NCBI GenBank assembly: GCA_017792445.1
Contig: CP051232.1
Location: 4,611,335 to 4,675,334 of the forward strand
From: Maritimibacter sp.
GTDB taxonomy: Bacteria > Pseudomonadota > Alphaproteobacteria > Rhodobacterales > Rhodobacteraceae
Direction: 5' to 3'
Length of the DNA stretch: 64,000 bases
Under the pieces are notes generated by a model. It did not search any database. It saw only the letters and a list, made by a program, of their open reading frames with translations, and was not told the origin of the DNA. The position numbers were made by a program, and so were the translations under genes. Below are positions 1 to 7,498 of this stretch, in pieces (within the stretch, counting starts at the first letter, position 1; each line of letters starts with the position of its first letter).

Positions 1-962
1 CGCGGGTCGATCCAGCTGTAAAGCAGGTCGACGAGAAGGTTGGTGACGACCACACAGACCGACGACATGAACAACACGCCCAGCAGCAGGTTCACGTCAC
101 GGGCGAAGATGGCGTCATAGGTCATGCGTCCGAGGCCCGGCCACGAGAAGATCGTCTCGACCACCACCGAGCCGCCCAGCATCCCGCCGATCTGCAGGCC
201 GAGCATGGTTAGAACCGGCAGCATGGCGTTCGCGGTGACGTGGCGCAGGTAAACCCGGCCTTCGGTCATGCCCTTGGCACGGGCGGTGCGAACGAAGTCC
301 TGGCCCGCGACCTCGATCACCGAGGACCGCATCAGCCGGGCGAAGATGGCGAGGTAGAAGACGGCAAGGGTGAAGGCCGGCAGGATCAGGTGTTCGCCGA
401 TGTCCAGCCACTGCTGCCACCACGGTCCGCGCATCCCGATCGTCTTCATGCCGCCCGATGGCAGCCAGCCAAGATTGATGGTGAACAGCAGGATCAGCAG
501 CAGGCCCAGCCAGAACAGCGGCGTGGCGTAACCGATCAGTGCCAGCACCGAGATTACGGCGTCCAGCGGCTTGCCGGCATTCTTTCCGGCGATCATGCCC
601 ATCAGCACGCCCAGCACGAAGGCCAGCAGGATCGCCGTGCTCATCAGCAGAAGCGTCGCGCCGAGCCTGTCCATGATGGCCTGCATCACAGGCATATTGC
701 GGGTGAACGAGTATCCGAGGTCCAGCCTCAGAAGACTGGTCATGTAGTTGACGAACTGGATCGTGATCGGTTCGTCCAACCCAAATTCTTCCCGAAGCGC
801 GTCGGCATAGCCGGGATCGCCGCCACCGGCGGTGCCCGCCATCACGTCGGCCATATCGCCGGGCGGAATGTTCAGCACGACGAAGTTGATGATCACGATG
901 CCGACGACGATCAGGAAGGACTGGAACAGTCTACGGATCAGAAAACTGGCGTAGCTTGGCAT
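1..962 (-). CDS. Peptide ABC transporter permease, DppB-like (3' end outside window)
   Basis: Inner-membrane permease of a dipeptide/oligopeptide (family 5) ABC importer. The reading frame starts at the ATG at 962 and stays open to the left edge, so the C-terminus is missing. The N-terminus (MPSYASFLIRRLFQSFLIVV) is the usual RRL plus first membrane helix of DppB/GsiC proteins, followed by a periplasmic stretch with GDPGYADALREEFGLDEPI and more hydrophobic helices. The cytoplasmic coupling region (EVAGQDFVRTARAKGMTEGR) matches the EAA loop of the family. It follows the binding-protein gene by 78 bases on the same strand and should form the translocation pore with a DppC-like partner beyond the edge. 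The substrate is not readable from sequence. Confidence 0.9.
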   Translation of the reverse strand, partial: MPSYASFLIRRLFQSFLIVVGIVIINFVVLNIPPGDMADVMAGTAGGGDPGYADALREEFGLDEPITIQFVNYMTSLLRLDLGYSFTRNMPVMQAIMDRLGATLLLMSTAILLAFVLGVLMGMIAGKNAGKPLDAVISVLALIGYATPLFWLGLLLILLFTINLGWLPSGGMKTIGMRGPWWQQWLDIGEHLILPAFTLAVFYLAIFARLMRSSVIEVAGQDFVRTARAKGMTEGRVYLRHVTANAMLPVLTMLGLQIGGMLGGSVVVETIFSWPGLGRMTYDAIFARDVNLLLGVLFMSSVCVVVTNLLVDLLYSWIDP

Positions 963-1040
963 GGTTTGTTGCTCAATGCGCCCAAAGTGTGAGGGTTTGA
1001 TGAGCCGGGGCGCCCGTCATTGACGCCCCGGCCAAAGGGA

Positions 1041-2645
1041 TCACTCCGCCAGATAGGCGGTCGAGAAGCTGCCACCGAAGCCATAGGGGCTGACTTCGGA
1101 GTTCTGCAGCCGGGTGTTCTTCACAGCGAAGTACGGCATGTCGTTGATCGGCAGGATCGGCAGATCCGTCGCGGCTTTGACCTGGAACTTGTGGAACAGC
1201 TCGATGCGTTTCGCGGGATCAGGCTCGGCCGCGGCGCTTTCAAGAATCTCGTCCATCTCGGGATCGGCATAGCCCGACGCGTTCGAGAACGGCACGCCCG
1301 CAATGATGTTCTTCGACCAGAAGAACCTTTGCACCCCGATCGTCGGATCGGTCAGCGCCGAGGCGCCGGTGATCGTCAGGTCAAAGTCATTCCCCTCGCC
1401 GTACACCCGCTGGTAATAGGTCGCGGCATCGGCGGACCGGATCGTCACCTCGATCCCAACGACGGCAAGCTGCTGCTTGATGGACGCGGCGACGGTCGGA
1501 TAGATCGGGCCGTAGGGAAGCGGATCCAGCGTCAGGTTCAGCCGCACGCCGCTGCCGTCCGGGGTGAAACCGGCCTCTTCCAGCAGGCTGATCGCCTTCT
1601 CGGTGTCGAACTCGTAGGTCGGCACGTCGGCTGTGTAGTAGGTCGAGATGGTGCTGGGCACCGGACCCGTAGCGACCTTGCCGAACTCGAAGTAGACGTT
1701 CTTGATCATCGCCTCGCGATCCAGCGCGTGCAGGATCGCCTGCCGCACCTTGGGATCCGCCAGGTATTCGCGGCGCACATTCACTTCCATGAAGTTGTTG
1801 TTGCCGTAGGCTTCGTATCCGCTTTCCGGGATCTCGATGAACGGCAGTTCTTCCAGACGGCGGGCGTCGGCCAGCGACACGGGGATCGCCCCTGCGGCTT
1901 CGACTTCCTGCGCCTCGAAGGCGATCGCGCGCGAAGCGCTGTCGGCGATCAGCAGAACGACGATCTGGTCAAGGTAGGGCTCGTCTTCCTTCCAGTAGTT
2001 TTCGTTCTTTTCCAGCAAGATGTACTCGCCCTGCTGCCATTCGACGAACTTGAACGGGCCCGATCCGACTGGGGCGAGGTTGTTCGGGTTGGTCAGGATG
2101 TCGGTGCCTTCGTAAATGTGCTTCGGCACCACCTGGGCTTCCGAGGCGTTGAGCGCGTTCATCACGAAGGCAGAGGGCTTTGAGAACTTGAAAATCGCGG
2201 TCAGCTCGTCTGGCGTTTCCACCTCGGTCAGCGCGGCATAGGTCGACCGGCCGCGTGGGTGGAACTGGCTCCACACCTCCATGGCTGAGAAGGCAACGTC
2301 GGCCGAGGTGATGGGCTCTCCGTCGTGCCACGTCAGGCCCTCGCGCAGGACGACGGTCATGGTTTGCGCGTCGTCCGACATCTCGACCGAGGTCGCCATC
2401 TGCGGCTGCGGGTTCATGTCGAGGTCGTACTCGACGAGCCCGTCGAATATCTTGGGCGAGATCTGCGCGATCGGGCCCTGCGAGCTGACGGCGCTGACCA
2501 GTCCGACGGGTTCGGACAGGATGATGCGCAGGGTGCCGCCCATGACGGGCGATTGCGCGTAGGCGGCGGTGGTCAGGCCACCAAGCGCGGGCCATGCGAC
2601 CGCGGACCCGAGGCCAAGGGTGAAGAGGCGTCTGTTGATTTCCAT
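1041..2645 (-). CDS. ABC transporter substrate-binding protein, family 5 (peptide type), Tat-type signal
   Basis: A 534-residue extracytoplasmic solute-binding protein of the peptide/nickel/opine class (SBP_bac_5). The N-terminus has a twin-arginine-type motif (NRRLFTLG) and a hydrophobic stretch ending AYA-Q, so export by Tat is likely. The family-typical block LTWHDGEPITSADVAFS follows about 90-110 residues in, and YFAVKNTRLQNSEVSPYG is near the end. It lies between the short-chain dehydrogenase gene and the DppB-like permease in a minus-strand operon. The association with two CMD/AhpD-like genes recalls a recurring neighbourhood I know from TIGRFAM families (KPN_01854-type binding proteins with Avi_7169/Avi_7170-type CMD proteins). 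That link is from memory and the ligand is unknown. Confidence 0.9.
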   Translation of the reverse strand: MEINRRLFTLGLGSAVAWPALGGLTTAAYAQSPVMGGTLRIILSEPVGLVSAVSSQGPIAQISPKIFDGLVEYDLDMNPQPQMATSVEMSDDAQTMTVVLREGLTWHDGEPITSADVAFSAMEVWSQFHPRGRSTYAALTEVETPDELTAIFKFSKPSAFVMNALNASEAQVVPKHIYEGTDILTNPNNLAPVGSGPFKFVEWQQGEYILLEKNENYWKEDEPYLDQIVVLLIADSASRAIAFEAQEVEAAGAIPVSLADARRLEELPFIEIPESGYEAYGNNNFMEVNVRREYLADPKVRQAILHALDREAMIKNVYFEFGKVATGPVPSTISTYYTADVPTYEFDTEKAISLLEEAGFTPDGSGVRLNLTLDPLPYGPIYPTVAASIKQQLAVVGIEVTIRSADAATYYQRVYGEGNDFDLTITGASALTDPTIGVQRFFWSKNIIAGVPFSNASGYADPEMDEILESAAAEPDPAKRIELFHKFQVKAATDLPILPINDMPYFAVKNTRLQNSEVSPYGFGGSFSTAYLAE

Positions 2646-2696
2646 GAAGGAGGTCTCCTGTTGGGTTGTCCCGGCTTGAGTGGCGTTGGCTATGGC

Positions 2697-3431
2697 TCAG
2701 TCGGCGTAGGCAAAGCCGCCGACGGCCTGCCGGGTTGGGTAGATTTCCATCCGCGCCAGCGTGGCGCGGTCGGGCAGTGAAAGCGCAAATCCGATACTCT
2801 CCGCGATGTCCGTTGGCTGGAGGGCCTCCTTCCCCTCCAGGAACGCTTTGCGCGCGGCTTCGGCGTCGCCCATGGCAAGGCCGAAAATCTCTGTTTCGAC
2901 GCGTCCCGGCACGATCTCGGTCCAGCGAATTTTCGTGCCCAGTGTGTCGAGACGCAGGATGTTAAGGAACTGCGAGACGGCTGCCTTGCTGGCGGCGTAG
3001 GGCGCAGAGCCCGCCATCGGCCAGAGCCCGGCGCAGGAACCGGTCAGGAACACGTGCCCACGATTGCGCGCGCGCATTCCCGGCAGCACCAGCCGTGTCA
3101 GCTGCATCATCGCCCGCACATTCAGGTCGAGGATCTGGTCGATCCTTTCCGGCGGCATCGTGTCGAGCTTGCCATTGAACGTCGTGCCTGCGTTGTTAAC
3201 CAGCACGTCGGCTTCAATCCCGCCGACCACATTCGCCAGCGCTTCGGCATCGGTGACGTCGACGGCGTGCGGGATTGCACCTGTTTCGGCGGCAAGCGCC
3301 TCCAGTCTGTCGGTACGCCGGGCCAGCGCGTGCACCGTCATGCACTTGCCTGCCAGCATCCGGCAGACCGCGTCCCCGATCCCCGAGGATGCACCTGTCA
3401 CGATGGCAGTCTTGTAGTCGGTCACCGTCAA
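2697..3431 (-). CDS. Short-chain dehydrogenase/reductase
   Basis: Classical SDR of about 244 residues. Visible are the NAD(P)-binding motif TGASSGIG (residues 12-19), NNAG (79-82), Asn104, and the catalytic Ser132, Tyr145 and Lys149 (YAASK). An Arg pair after the second strand (ALARRTDR) suggests NADP preference, as in the YdfG group. The start is not an ATG: TTG at 3431 overlaps the stop of the upstream AhpD-like gene (stop 3428-3430), and a GTG at 3425 is the alternative, giving two fewer residues. It is translationally coupled inside the peptide-uptake operon, so it probably oxidises or reduces an intermediate of the imported compound. The substrate cannot be inferred. Confidence 0.88.
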   Translation of the reverse strand: MTVTDYKTAIVTGASSGIGDAVCRMLAGKCMTVHALARRTDRLEALAAETGAIPHAVDVTDAEALANVVGGIEADVLVNNAGTTFNGKLDTMPPERIDQILDLNVRAMMQLTRLVLPGMRARNRGHVFLTGSCAGLWPMAGSAPYAASKAAVSQFLNILRLDTLGTKIRWTEIVPGRVETEIFGLAMGDAEAARKAFLEGKEALQPTDIAESIGFALSLPDRATLARMEIYPTRQAVGGFAYAD

Positions 3432-4036
3432 TTCGCCTCTCCCGGCGTGGTTGGTCCGAGGGAGAGCATCAGCCGGTTGGCCCAGTTGAAGAACGAGATG
3501 GCGTAGATGGCGTCGGCGATGGCCTGGTCGTCCATGCCGGTGTCGCGCAGCGCTTCGATGTGGTCGGGGCCGAAGGTCATCGGGATCGAGGTCAGGGCCA
3601 CGGCGGCGTCAGTGATCGCGTCCCAGCGCGGGTCGATGCGGGCGGAAACACCCTGGTCCAGCAACTTCTGCACCTCGTCCTTGCGCTTGGAATGCTGGGT
3701 GGCGAAGCGCGAATGCACCGAGGCGCAGTAGATGCAGCCGTTGTAGCGCGAGGTCGCGGCGGCGGCCATTTCGCGGTCGGCGCGCGGCAGGCCCGCGTCC
3801 GGGTTGTAGAAGATGTCCATGTCGGTGCGCGTCCGGTATTCAAGGATATCCGGATCGCGGGCCAGCAGCATGAAGTACGGCATCTTGGACCGCCCCTTCT
3901 GGACCAGTGCGGTCCAGTGGCGCTCGGTCAGGTCGGCCTCGTCCATCGGCGGCAGCCACGGCTCCCATCCCAGCATGTCCTGGGTGAAGACGTTGGGCTC
4001 GTCGGGGTTCTCGTGCGTAAGTACGGTCTCGGTCAT
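3428..4036 (-). CDS. Peroxidase-related / AhpD-like alkylhydroperoxidase-domain protein
   Basis: A 202-residue carboxymuconolactone-decarboxylase (CMD) superfamily protein. It carries the complete AhpD-type redox centre C101-I-Y-C104 followed by His108 (NGCIYCASVH), preceded by a conserved helix (ADREMAAAATSRYN). The ATG at 4036 was chosen because a longer in-frame extension runs through the neighbouring CMD gene, which has clear coding character in another frame. The stop overlaps the start of the SDR gene. Size and pairing with the next gene match the Avi_7169-type alkylhydroperoxidase-domain family as I remember it. Likely role: thiol-dependent peroxide or reactive-intermediate detoxification coupled to catabolism of the imported substrate. 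That role is inference. Confidence 0.85.
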   Translation of the reverse strand: MTETVLTHENPDEPNVFTQDMLGWEPWLPPMDEADLTERHWTALVQKGRSKMPYFMLLARDPDILEYRTRTDMDIFYNPDAGLPRADREMAAAATSRYNGCIYCASVHSRFATQHSKRKDEVQKLLDQGVSARIDPRWDAITDAAVALTSIPMTFGPDHIEALRDTGMDDQAIADAIYAISFFNWANRLMLSLGPTTPGEAN

Positions 4037-4050
4037 CGGTGCGGTTCCGG

Positions 4051-4620
4051 TCAGCTGGCCGCCGCCAGAACCCGCAGGCCGGCGCCGGCGCGGATCTGGA
4101 AGCTGAGGAAGGAAATCATCTGCGACAGGGTGACGATATCGGTGGCGCTCCACCCGGCCCCGGTCAGCGCCACGATGGCGTCGCGGCCCGCGTCGCGGGG
4201 GTGGAACACCAGCATATGCGCATGCTCGAAAGCGGCGGCGAGGCGTGCGCCCAGGGCGTCCGCGTCGGCCTTGAACACCATGCCCGGCGTGTCCTCGGCG
4301 CTCAGCGGACCGGCCGGGAACGCGCCGTAGGGCCCTTCGGTCCGGCCCGCCGCGACCGCGGCCGCGATGGCGTCCGACAGGCCGGCGGCGTCGCTCTCGG
4401 CCAGCAGCCCCGCGTAATGCTCCATCGCCGGGGTGTCGCCGTGCAGCCCGGCCACGAAACACGTCACCGCCAGCCGTTCGCCCACCGGCATCAGCCCCTC
4501 GCGCACCGAGACGAACAGCGCCTCGTAGCTCTTTTGCGCGTATTCCCGCGCCGTGGGCCGCGCCGCGCGCAGCTCCGACTCGGGCGGCAGCCCCGCCAGC
4601 GTGTCGATCACGTCCGTCAT
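4051..4620 (-). CDS. CMD-domain protein lacking the CxxC pair
   Basis: A 189-residue CMD-like protein whose architecture resembles its downstream neighbour but which lacks the redox CxxC. The region that could correspond has one Cys and one His (VTCFVAGLHGD, Cys54 and His60). It sits 14 bases upstream of the intact AhpD-like gene and 18 bases downstream of the class V PLP enzyme. The pairing of an intact and a degenerate CMD protein suggests a hetero-oligomer, as AhpD-like proteins form trimers or hexamers. Size and context fit the Avi_7170-type CMD family as I recall it. Function unknown. Confidence 0.78.
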   Translation of the reverse strand: MTDVIDTLAGLPPESELRAARPTAREYAQKSYEALFVSVREGLMPVGERLAVTCFVAGLHGDTPAMEHYAGLLAESDAAGLSDAIAAAVAAGRTEGPYGAFPAGPLSAEDTPGMVFKADADALGARLAAAFEHAHMLVFHPRDAGRDAIVALTGAGWSATDIVTLSQMISFLSFQIRAGAGLRVLAAAS

Positions 4621-4638
4621 GTCATCCTCACCAGTTGG

Positions 4639-6135
4639 TTATCCGTTCACGGTCACCGCGGCCGGCGCAAAGCGCGCCGTCGCCGGGTCCCCGACATAGC
4701 GTTCCGCGACACCCGCGGCGGTCTGCGCCAGTTCGGCCACGGCCGAGATCACCCGGTCCGCCTGCGCGTCGCTGAAGAGATAGCTGAAGTTCAGCCGCAC
4801 CCAGCCCGGCCGGTCCAGCTCGCACCCGGCGTCCAGCTGCGCCGTCACCGCCTGTGAGGCGGGCCGGTCGAGATCCAGCAGGCGGTGCGCGTAGGGCCCG
4901 GCGCAGGCACAGCCGCCCCGCGCCTGGATGCCGTACATGTCGCTCAGCATGCGGGTGAACAGCTGGTGATGCACCAGCCCACCCTGCCCGTCCCGCACCC
5001 GGAACGAGAACACCGGCAGCGCCCGGGCGCCCGCGCGCTGGCCAAGGATCTCGATCTCGGGGACCTTCGACCACGCGTCCAGCGCCCGAAGGCGGAACGC
5101 CTCGTCCCGTTCGGCGATCCGGTCGCAGCCCACCGCGTCCTTCACCAGCAGCGCCAGTGCGGCGCGGATGTCGCCGACCACGTTCGGCGTGCCCGCTTCC
5201 TCGCGCGCCTCGAGGCTGGAGGAATACAGGTGGTCCCAGGGCGACACGAACCGCACCGAACCGCCGCCGGGCGCGGTCGGGGTCGCGCGCCAGCCGATGC
5301 CGTCGCGGACGACAAGAACGCCCGTCGCCCCCGGCCCGCCGGGGAACTTGTGCGGCGAGAACACGATGGCGTCCTTCGCCGTCTCGCCCGTGCTCATGTC
5401 GACCGGGATGTAGGGCGCGGCGGCGGCGTAGTCCCAGACCGCCAGCGCGCCCGCCGCCTTCAGCACCCGCGTCACCGCGTCGGTGTCGGTCAGGATGCCC
5501 GTGACGTTCGAGGCCGCGGCGAAGGTGCCGATGACCAGATCGTAGCCTTCGACCTGCCGCAGCGCCTCGGCCAGCGCCGCCATGTCCGGCCCGCCGGTCC
5601 CGGCTTCGGCGATCTCGATCACCTCCACCCCGCTCTCGCGCCACGGAAGGATGTTCGAGTGATGCTCGTAAGGCCCGGTCAGCACCGCGATGCGCGCACC
5701 GCCCGCCACCCGCGCGGCCAGGTCCAGCCCCGCCACGATCCGGTTCAGCGCGCCGGTCGCGCCCGATCCGGTGAAGATCACGTGGCAATCCGGCCCCGCG
5801 CCGGTCAGCCGCGCCACCTCGGCCCGCCCCGCCTCGCGCAGCCGCGTCATCACCCCGCCGCAGAACGAGGCCTCGGTATGCGTGTTGGCGTAAAACGGCA
5901 GCACCTGCTCGGCCACGAAGCCTTCCACCTGCCGCAACGCGCGACCCGAGGCGGTGTAGTCGGCATACAGAAGCGACTGCGGCCCAAACCCCGCATCAAA
6001 CACCACGCCATCCCCGATCAGACCACCGCGAAGGTCAGAGACGGGGTCGTAACCCCTTGAAATGGCGGACCGAAAAAGGTCCAATCTGGGAAGGTCAGCA
6101 CCGCGCTGTGCGGTACTGGTCGGTTTTTGCGTCAT
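4639..6135 (-). CDS. Class V aminotransferase-fold PLP enzyme (cysteine desulfurase-like)
   Basis: First gene of the minus-strand operon, 498 residues from the ATG at 6135; an ATG at 6153 adds six residues and has a weaker upstream region. PLP-enzyme hallmarks are the Schiff-base lysine in SPHKF (Lys263), the cofactor-binding Asp in WDYAAAAPY (Asp235), the His pair YEHHSN (158-159) and GSGATGALN in the first third. Near the C-terminus is RGGCACAGPY with Cys409 and Cys411, where NifS/SufS enzymes carry their catalytic Cys loop, so a desulfurase or C-S lyase activity is plausible. It is longer than SufS (about 400 residues) because of an N-terminal extension. It could process a sulfur-containing peptide or amino acid delivered by the neighbouring importer; this is inference. 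Confidence 0.85.
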   Translation of the reverse strand: MTQKPTSTAQRGADLPRLDLFRSAISRGYDPVSDLRGGLIGDGVVFDAGFGPQSLLYADYTASGRALRQVEGFVAEQVLPFYANTHTEASFCGGVMTRLREAGRAEVARLTGAGPDCHVIFTGSGATGALNRIVAGLDLAARVAGGARIAVLTGPYEHHSNILPWRESGVEVIEIAEAGTGGPDMAALAEALRQVEGYDLVIGTFAAASNVTGILTDTDAVTRVLKAAGALAVWDYAAAAPYIPVDMSTGETAKDAIVFSPHKFPGGPGATGVLVVRDGIGWRATPTAPGGGSVRFVSPWDHLYSSSLEAREEAGTPNVVGDIRAALALLVKDAVGCDRIAERDEAFRLRALDAWSKVPEIEILGQRAGARALPVFSFRVRDGQGGLVHHQLFTRMLSDMYGIQARGGCACAGPYAHRLLDLDRPASQAVTAQLDAGCELDRPGWVRLNFSYLFSDAQADRVISAVAELAQTAAGVAERYVGDPATARFAPAAVTVNG

Positions 6136-6252
6136 TTCTCGATGTCTCAACATGTTCAGTCGATACTCGAGCAAAAAAGATGAATTGAATTTGCATATTT
6201 TGACCAAATGCCGAAAATTAATCGCGTGAACTTTCGACTGCTGCATCTGCAA

Positions 6253-6268
6253 GCGAAATTCATTTCGC
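6253..6268. promoter_or_regulatory. Perfect 7-2-7 inverted repeat upstream of the PLP-enzyme operon
   Basis: GCGAAAT-TC-ATTTCGC forms a perfect dyad about 118 bases upstream of the first gene of the left-hand operon, in an otherwise non-coding stretch. Spacing and symmetry suit a dimeric regulator's operator. No matching regulator gene lies next to it, so the assignment rests on symmetry and position alone. Confidence 0.35.
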
Positions 6269-6506
6269 CTGCGGAGGCGCCGCCAGCAAACAGGATTTCA
6301 TACCGAGTCCACGCCCGGGTTTTGGCTCTGGCGAATGTCATCGAGCCGATCACCTGCAGCCGGACGGCTGTCCTTTGCGCCGAGGCGAGACGACACCCTA
6401 GCTGCGCGGTCCCCCATGAAGGCGTCAATGGCGGATCGCCCGCCAACGACGCGGGATGTCGGCGGTTTGACGCGGCACGGGGAGGCGGGGAAGAAAGATC
6501 GACGGA

Positions 6507-6569
6507 TCAGGAATCTGTTTTGCGCGTCGCCGTCCACCGTTTGATGCTGTCTTCCATCGTCTTACTCAT
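6507..6569 (-). pseudogene. Transposase-associated relic (SIKRWTA motif)
   Basis: A 20-codon minus-strand reading frame from an ATG at 6569 gives MSKTMEDSIKRWTATRKTDS before a stop. The block SIKRWTA-RK is the N-terminal signature I know from IS3-group transposase OrfA proteins and their relatives. Homology ends abruptly, so this is an N-terminal fragment only. It lies directly downstream of the IS6-family relic on the same strand, marking this intergenic region as a transposon graveyard. Confidence 0.5.
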
Positions 6570-6602
6570 CGCTACTTTCTCGCTTGTAGCATTGGCTGGT
6601 TT

Positions 6603-6762
6603 TCACTGGGTCGATACGAGGCTGTGTCGCCAATACCGGATGGCCGCATGGCTGACATCAAAGCCACGCTCATGAAGCATGCTCTTCGGAATTCCGGAAC
6701 GGACGTGGAAAGCGAACTCACATCATGGCCGCCAAGCCCATGTCATTCGGGTTCGTCTTCAA
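6603..6762 (-). pseudogene. IS6-family transposase relic (N-terminal part)
   Basis: Read on the minus strand, this stretch encodes LKTNPNDMGLAAMM, a stop, VRFPRPFRNSEE, then after a frame change MLHERGFDVSHAAIRYW. These align residue for residue with FKTSSEIIRLAVMM, IRFPLSLRNVEG and LLHERGIDVSHEAVRFW in the IS6-family transposase at 13257-13745. It therefore covers roughly residues 10-55 of such a transposase, with one nonsense and one frameshift mutation. About 60 bases upstream on the plus strand (6821-6831) the 11-mer CAAGCCGGGTT is identical to one at 13778-13788 near the end of the other copy. Orientation equals that of the other two relics. Confidence 0.75.
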
Positions 6763-6981
6763 CTAATGACAAGCAATCGCTTGATTACGTGCGAAGAGAA
6801 AATGTTGCGCTAACCCGCCTCAAGCCGGGTTCCCGTGACAACTTCGCTGCGGCCATTTCTTGAATTCAAAAACCGCAAAATAGCGAAAGTCATCGGAGTT
6901 ATTAACGATGCATTGACGATGGCTTGATCCTTCGCTCACAGCGGAAGCGCAGAGTTTTGGCAGCAACACAAGAGGCTGCCG

Positions 6982-7485
6982 ATGATTGCCGAGACCTTTC
7001 GGACCGCGATGCTCAACACGCTCCGCGTCGGGCCGTATGATACTCCTTATCAGACCAACCCGCCCGTGCAGGAATGGCTCGTCGCTGCCCGCAGCGGGCC
7101 CGGCGGTGTCTATCTCATCATCTCGGACACGGCGAACCCGGTCAAAGGCGGCGGCATATCGGCGCCGGATGATCTGAACGAGCAAAACTCTATCGTGGCA
7201 ATTCTTACCGAGGATCGGGCGAACGCACCGCAGTTCTTGGTGTTGCGCCACCTGCCGACGAGCGTTTCTGTCCCGGGCCGGTTCTTCCCGGCAGATGGAA
7301 TGGCCGAACTGCGCAAGAACGGTACTGGGCTTCGCCTGGCCGCGTTCGGCCGGCACGCACATAGCCGCGGCTCTGTCGACGGCCAGACGCTGCTCCACGA
7401 CATCCCCAACCCCGCGCCCAACGCCGAGGGGGCGCTCAACTGGCATTTCGCGGCCGAGGAACGACCGTGGATCGCTGCAACCTGA
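6982..7485 (+). CDS. Hypothetical protein upstream of vanadium haloperoxidase
   Basis: A 167-residue protein I do not recognise. It has no signal peptide or membrane segment; the middle is hydrophobic and strand-like (GGVYLIISDTANPVKGGG, NSIVAILTEDRAN) and the C-terminus is rich in Asn, Pro and His. An AGAGG element sits ahead of the ATG. The gene ends 13 bases before the haloperoxidase start, so the two are almost certainly co-transcribed. A role tied to the haloperoxidase (assembly, partner or substrate handling) is inferred from position only. It starts about 140 bases after the end of the left IS6 relic. Confidence 0.7.
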   Translation: MIAETFRTAMLNTLRVGPYDTPYQTNPPVQEWLVAARSGPGGVYLIISDTANPVKGGGISAPDDLNEQNSIVAILTEDRANAPQFLVLRHLPTSVSVPGRFFPADGMAELRKNGTGLRLAAFGRHAHSRGSVDGQTLLHDIPNPAPNAEGALNWHFAAEERPWIAAT

Positions 7486-7498
7486 GAAAGGACGCGTA

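Noticed and set aside
1020..2183. A 387-codon plus-strand frame.
   Set aside because: It is antisense to the substrate-binding protein gene, which has clear family motifs and a Tat signal.
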